Source of the DNA: RGIG3528 sp045640725
GTDB lineage: Bacteria; Bacillota; Clostridia; Lachnospirales; Lachnospiraceae
Reading direction: 5' to 3'
Assembly: GCA_045640725.1 (NCBI GenBank)
Contig: JAZUFN010000081.1
Location: forward strand, 1-9,233
DNA length: 9,233 nt
Numbering within the stretch: position 1 is the first letter of the stretch; every line of letters begins with the position of its first letter. A model generated the notes under the pieces. It did not search any database, was not told where the DNA came from, and saw only the letters and a list, made by a program, of their open reading frames with translations. The translations under genes and the position numbers were made by a program. Below, piece after piece: positions 6,858 to 9,233 of this stretch.

Positions 6858-6878
6858 TGGTGAAAATTATAGTATATT
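6850..6878 (+). promoter_or_regulatory. Sigma-A promoter of codY
   Basis: TTGATA (6850-6855) and TATATT (6873-6878) are separated by exactly 17 bp; each hexamer matches 5 of 6 consensus bases. The predicted start is near 6885, giving a leader of about 28 bases with AAGGAG at 6902-6907. It follows the topA terminator, so codY is an independent unit. Confidence 0.65.
6854..6868 (+). promoter_or_regulatory. Candidate CodY box in the codY promoter
   Basis: TATTTGGTGAAAATT matches the CodY-box consensus AATTTTCWGAAAATT at 12 of 15 positions, with the right half (WGAAAATT) perfect. It occupies the -35/-10 spacer and overlaps the last two bases of the -35, so binding would block RNA polymerase. Negative autoregulation is known for CodY in several Firmicutes; here it is inferred. 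Confidence 0.5.
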
Positions 6879-6912
6879 ATATACAAAAGATACAATTGAT
6901 TAAGGAGACTTT

Positions 6913-7692
6913 ATGGGAGTTCAACTTTTAGACAAGACAAGAAAGATCGAAAAACTGCTTCATAACAATAGTTCAAATAAAATCATATTTAATGATATTT
7001 GTTCTGTTCTTTCCGAGATTATGGACAGTAACGTTATGATTATCAGTAAAAAAGGAAAAGTTCTTGGATCTAAGAGTCGTAATGATATCGGTATTATAGA
7101 TGAACTTAAAAATTACCAGGTAGGTTCTATTATTGACAAGGAACTGGATGAGAGATTGTTAAATGTTCTTTCCACAAAGGAGAATGTTAATCTTATGACT
7201 CTCGGCTTTGAGTCCCCGGATATTGAAAAATTTCAGGCTATTATAGTTCCTGTAGTTATATCAGATGAGAGACTGGGTACTACCTTTATCTACAAGGAAG
7301 GTAACAGCTATTCTATCGATGATATTATACTTTCAGAGTACGGGACAACAGTTATCGGACTGGAAATGATGAGATCGGTTAATGAAGAGCAGGTGGAAGA
7401 GTACCGAAAGGTGCAGGTGGTTAAGAGTGCCATAGGTACACTTTCTTATTCTGAGCTGGAGGCTATCACTCATATTTTCTCAGAGCTGGAAGGCAATGAA
7501 GGTACGCTGGTAGCATCCAAGATAGCTGATCGCGTAGGTATTACCAGATCCGTTATCGTCAATGCCTTAAGGAAGTTCGAATCAGCAGGCGTTATAGAGT
7601 CCAGGTCTTCAGGTATGAAGGGAACATACATAAGAGTTGTTAATGACTATATATTTGATGAGCTGGGATCCAAAAGGAAAAAAGCTGAATAG
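6913..7692 (+). CDS. codY: GTP- and branched-chain amino acid-sensing global repressor CodY
   Basis: CodY links intracellular GTP and isoleucine/leucine/valine to repression of amino acid biosynthesis, transport and, in Bacillus, motility genes. The 259-residue length is standard. The N-terminal GAF domain (about 1-155) begins LLDKTRKIEKLLHN and includes SEIMDSNVMIISKKGKVLG and SDERLGTTF; it forms the ligand pocket. A linker helix with SYSELEAITHIFSELEGNEG leads to the C-terminal winged helix, whose DNA-recognition part VASKIADRVGITRSVIVNAL (200-219) and following ESAGVIESRS.GMKGTYI are nearly identical to known CodY proteins. AAGGAG at 6902-6907 fixes the start. It has its own promoter and terminator, and lies directly before the flagellar operon as in Bacillus, but without hslVU upstream. 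The residue at each ligand contact was not checked. Confidence 0.98.
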   Translation: MGVQLLDKTRKIEKLLHNNSSNKIIFNDICSVLSEIMDSNVMIISKKGKVLGSKSRNDIGIIDELKNYQVGSIIDKELDERLLNVLSTKENVNLMTLGFESPDIEKFQAIIVPVVISDERLGTTFIYKEGNSYSIDDIILSEYGTTVIGLEMMRSVNEEQVEEYRKVQVVKSAIGTLSYSELEAITHIFSELEGNEGTLVASKIADRVGITRSVIVNALRKFESAGVIESRSSGMKGTYIRVVNDYIFDELGSKRKKAE

Positions 7693-7722
7693 CCATAAAA
7701 TTTAATATTAAGGAATCAGTAT

Positions 7723-7758
7723 AAAGGGACTTTTTTCATGAAGTCCCTTTTTGTTTTT
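7723..7758 (+). terminator. Rho-independent terminator after codY
   Basis: AAAGGGACTT (7723-7732) and AAGTCCCTTT (7741-7750) form a perfect 10-bp stem with an 8-base loop, followed by TTGTTTTTT. It lies 30 bases after the codY stop and insulates the flagellar operon from codY transcription. Confidence 0.9.
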
Positions 7759-7811
7759 TGTGAATAGTAACTTGTAAATATCATCTTTTAGGGAAAATTA
7801 ATTTTTAAAGC

Positions 7812-7839
7812 TAAAGTATTAAACGACATTTGTCGATAA
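7812..7839 (+). promoter_or_regulatory. Candidate sigma-28 (SigD) promoter of the flagellar operon
   Basis: TAAAGTAT (7812-7819) matches 7 of 8 bases of the sigma-28 -35 element TAAAGTTT. GTCGATAA (7832-7839) matches 7 of 8 bases of the -10 element GCCGATAA. The gap is 12 instead of 11 bases, close to the variation tolerated by sigma-D. The predicted start is near 7846. It lies upstream of a sigma-A promoter, the same order as PD-3 and PA before the B. subtilis fla/che operon. Confidence 0.5.
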
Positions 7840-7857
7840 TACAATATTTAGTATTAT
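7816..7857. repeat. Three alternating GTATTA/TAATAC arms upstream of flgB
   Basis: GTATTA (7816-7821), TAATAC (7837-7842) and GTATTA (7851-7856) alternate in orientation. The first pair encloses an inner dyad CGACA-tt-TGTCG (7824-7835), giving a nearly perfect 27-bp palindrome (7816-7842). The second pair extends to ATAATAC/GTATTAT around eight bases. The middle arm can pair with either neighbour. The palindrome lies over the candidate sigma-28 promoter, which would suit a regulator binding site. Confidence 0.5.
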
Positions 7858-7878
7858 TAAATTTTTTCGTAAAACATA

Positions 7879-7906
7879 TTGTATTTAATTCTGAATTCGC
7901 TATAAT
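7879..7906 (+). promoter_or_regulatory. Sigma-A promoter of the flagellar operon
   Basis: TTGTAT (7879-7884) and a perfect TATAAT (7901-7906) are spaced by 16 bp. The predicted start is near 7913, leaving a leader of about 66 bases before flgB. It is the best vegetative promoter in the 286-base region between codY and flgB. Confidence 0.6.
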
Positions 7907-7919
7907 GAGATATGAATAG

Positions 7920-7949
7920 GTGGAAATCCACAAGATGTTGTGGTTTTTT
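7920..7949 (+). promoter_or_regulatory. flgB leader: two mutually exclusive hairpins, the second terminator-like
   Basis: GTGG-aaat-CCAC (7920-7931) can form a small hairpin. The CCAC arm is also the start of CCACAA (7928-7933), which pairs with TTGTGG (7938-7943) around GATG and is followed by six T (7944-7949). The second structure has the shape of a short intrinsic terminator, placed about 10-35 bases after the predicted sigma-A start and 30 bases before flgB. The stem is only 6 bp, so strength is uncertain. It could act as an attenuator or just fold the leader. Confidence 0.4.
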
Positions 7950-7978
7950 ATTAATATTCACCATGGGGAGGAAGTATA

Positions 7979-8374
7979 ATGATATCCGGAGACGCATACA
8001 ATTACATCAACATATTGAATAAAGCAGCATCTGCCAGCTGGAAGAAAAATGAGCTGATTGCCAATAACATTGCCAATGTTGATACACCCGACTACAAGAG
8101 AAAAGATTTGAATTTTGAGTCCTTACTGACTTCCGCCATGACACAAACCGGCACTCAGAATATGGACCAAAAGGTTAAGAATATAAATCTTGCCATGTTG
8201 AATCCTAAGACCTATACAGAGTTTTCCACACTGGACTACAGATATGACGGTAATAACGTAGATATCGATACTGAGAATGCTTATCTTGCAGACAATCAGT
8301 TGAAGTATTATGCATATATCAATTCAATTAACAACGAATTCGAGAGACTTAAAATGGCCATGAGTAAGAATTAA
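7979..8374 (+). CDS. flgB: Flagellar basal-body proximal rod protein FlgB
   Basis: FlgB is one of the rod subunits that join the MS ring to the distal rod; it is exported through the flagellar type III apparatus. The 131-residue length is typical. The N-terminal helix and rod-protein signature are clear: KNELIANNIANVDTPDYKRKDLNF (A28-N-N-I-A-N-V-D-T-P-D-Y39). The C-terminal stretch (YDGNNVDIDTENAYLADNQLKYYAYINSIN) is the matching coiled-coil helix region with the family's NNVD. The start is fixed by GGGGAGG at 7965-7971, seven bases before ATG. It is the first gene of the operon, 18 bases before flgC, and carries the promoters and leader described upstream. Confidence 0.97.
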   Translation: MISGDAYNYINILNKAASASWKKNELIANNIANVDTPDYKRKDLNFESLLTSAMTQTGTQNMDQKVKNINLAMLNPKTYTEFSTLDYRYDGNNVDIDTENAYLADNQLKYYAYINSINNEFERLKMAMSKN

Positions 8375-8392
8375 ACCGGAAAGGAGTAGCTT

Positions 8393-8854
8393 ATGTCTAT
8401 AATGTCCACCCTTAATATTTCTGCCAGTGGTATGACTGCACAGCGTACCCGTATGGATATAATTGCACAGAATATATCCAATGTGAATACTACCCGTACA
8501 GAAGATGGTACGCCTTACAGAAGGCAGACTGTTGTTTTTGCCGAGAGAAATCAGGGCAATCAAAATTTTGAAAATTATCTGGCTGCTCAGGCTACCGGCG
8601 TATCCATGAGACCTACCGGCGGCACAGGAGTTAAGATTGTTTCCATAGCTGAGGATCATGTTACAGCCATGAAGAAGGTCTATGAGCCCAATCATCCGGA
8701 TGCTGATGAAGATGGATATGTTACCTATCCTAATGTGGATACCGTTACTGAAATGACCAATTTAATCGACGCGAACAGATCTTATGAAGCCAATGTTACG
8801 GCATTTAATGCTACAAAGAACATGCTGATGAAGGCTATGGACATCGGAGGTTGA
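8393..8854 (+). CDS. flgC: Flagellar basal-body proximal rod protein FlgC
   Basis: FlgC is a proximal rod subunit that assembles with FlgB, FlgF and FliE. The 153-residue length is slightly above the usual 130-150. The N-terminal motif LNISASGMTAQRTRMDIIAQNISNVNTTRTEDGTPYRRQ (7-45) is the flg_bb_rod signature. The middle contains YEPNHPDADEDGYVTYPNVD, a near-diagnostic FlgC segment. The C-terminal helix DANRSYEANVTAFNATKNMLMKAMDIG (126-152) pairs with the N-terminal helix in the rod. AAGGAG at 8381-8386 sets the start. It ends four bases before fliE, and the fliE ribosome binding site lies inside its last codons. Confidence 0.98.
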   Translation: MSIMSTLNISASGMTAQRTRMDIIAQNISNVNTTRTEDGTPYRRQTVVFAERNQGNQNFENYLAAQATGVSMRPTGGTGVKIVSIAEDHVTAMKKVYEPNHPDADEDGYVTYPNVDTVTEMTNLIDANRSYEANVTAFNATKNMLMKAMDIGG

Positions 8855-8858
8855 GTAA

Positions 8859-9182
8859 ATGGCTATTGATATAGCAAATATTAGTAAATTATCAGGTCTT
8901 TCTGCTGCGACCAACGCTCTTACCGGCAAAGAAAAAGGTAAGACCGAAGGAGTCAGCTCTTTTGAGTCTCTTCTTAATTCTGCTATGGGGATGATTAAGG
9001 AGACTGAAGACCTTACCAATGCTGCTGAGGATGCAGAGCTTTCTTATATGATGGGACTCAATGATTCTATTTCTGATCTTATGGTAGCACAGGCAAAAGC
9101 AAATATTTCTTTGCAGTATACAGTAGCTATTAAAAATGCTGTACTGGAGGCATATAAAGAGATAATGCAGATGCAGTTCTAA
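8859..9182 (+). CDS. fliE: Flagellar hook-basal body complex protein FliE
   Basis: FliE is the small adaptor between the MS ring (FliF) and the rod, and the first rod-layer protein exported. The 107-residue protein shows family features: SFESLLNSAMGMIKETE (35-51), then a helical region with the C-terminal pattern ISDLMVAQAKANISLQYTVAIKNAVLEAYKEIMQMQF. The Q-K-A/S-x-x-x-L-x-x-x-V-x-x-K-x-x-x-A-Y-x-E-I-M order is diagnostic. The N-terminal 35 residues are variable, as is normal. GGAGG at 8846-8850, inside the end of flgC, gives an 8-base spacing to ATG. It is followed after 39 bases by the presumed fliF start. Confidence 0.95.
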   Translation: MAIDIANISKLSGLSAATNALTGKEKGKTEGVSSFESLLNSAMGMIKETEDLTNAAEDAELSYMMGLNDSISDLMVAQAKANISLQYTVAIKNAVLEAYKEIMQMQF

Positions 9183-9221
9183 TGTGATTTTATAAGGCTT
9201 TAGGGGAAAGAAGGAATTTTT

Positions 9222-9233
9222 ATGCCGGATCAG
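9222..9233 (+). CDS. fliF: Presumed start of fliF (MS-ring protein), cut by the window edge
   Basis: An ATG at 9222 follows AAGGA (9211-9215) with a 6-base gap and opens a frame reading M-P-D-Q to the edge. Four residues cannot identify a protein. The call rests on position: fliF follows fliE in nearly all flgB-flgC-fliE operons of Firmicutes, and FliF proteins often begin with a short Met-Pro start. Confidence 0.5.

Noticed and set aside
7785..7799. Possible CodY box upstream of flgB
   Set aside because: Only 10 of 15 positions match (the right half GAAAATT is good, the left half poor), which is unremarkable in such A+T-rich DNA, although CodY repression of flagellar genes would be biologically plausible.
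7760..7978. c-di-GMP riboswitch or invertible flagellar switch upstream of flgB, as in C. difficile
   Set aside because: No GEMM-type conserved core is visible, and the inverted repeats are short and closely spaced rather than ~20-bp arms flanking a segment of 100-200 bp.
8324..8695. 123-residue open frame on the minus strand
   Set aside because: It is antisense to the flgB end and flgC, whose protein sequences are firmly identified; nothing supports translation.

Overview
The window reads as a low-GC, Gram-positive, motile member of the Firmicutes. A Lachnospiraceae-like Clostridium (Roseburia/Butyrivibrio type) is my best guess. The basis is inference: A+T-rich intergenic DNA, strong AAGGAG/AGGGG ribosome binding sites, TTGACA/TATAAT promoters, CodY (found only in Firmicutes), and the order dprA-topA-codY-flgB-flgC-fliE. 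All genes lie on the + strand.

Layout. (1) Positions 2-370 hold the 3' end of a TIM-barrel sugar isomerase/epimerase-like gene. (2) Positions 455-2343 hold a tight two-gene unit, nrdR and a ClsC-type phospholipase D/cardiolipin synthase-like membrane protein. It is preceded by a candidate sigma-28-type promoter and NrdR box, and closed by a strong terminator. (3) Positions 2440-4684 hold two overlapping genes of the DNA-uptake/recombination class. One is a ComM/YifB homologue whose ATPase motifs have been lost although its reading frame is intact; the other is DprA. Their promoter appears to be embedded in the preceding terminator. (4) Positions 4749-6737 hold topA, closed by a terminator. 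(5) Positions 6913-7692 hold codY with its own sigma-A promoter, a candidate autoregulatory CodY box and a terminator. (6) Positions 7693-7978 are a 286-base regulatory region with a candidate sigma-28 promoter, nested inverted repeats, a sigma-A promoter and a leader that can form two competing hairpins. (7) From 7979 to the right edge runs the start of the flagellar fla/che-type operon: flgB, flgC, fliE and the first codons of what should be fliF.

How it fits together. The backbone follows the Bacillus subtilis order dprA-topA-trmFO-xerC-hslVU-codY-flgB-flgC-fliE, but trmFO, xerC and hslVU are missing between topA and codY. CodY senses branched-chain amino acids and GTP. In B. subtilis it also represses the flagellar operon, so its position next to flgB may be functional. 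I found no phage, insertion sequence, CRISPR array, tRNA or rRNA. The least ordinary items are the ATPase-dead-looking ComM homologue, the promoter superimposed on a terminator, and the control region of the flagellar operon.
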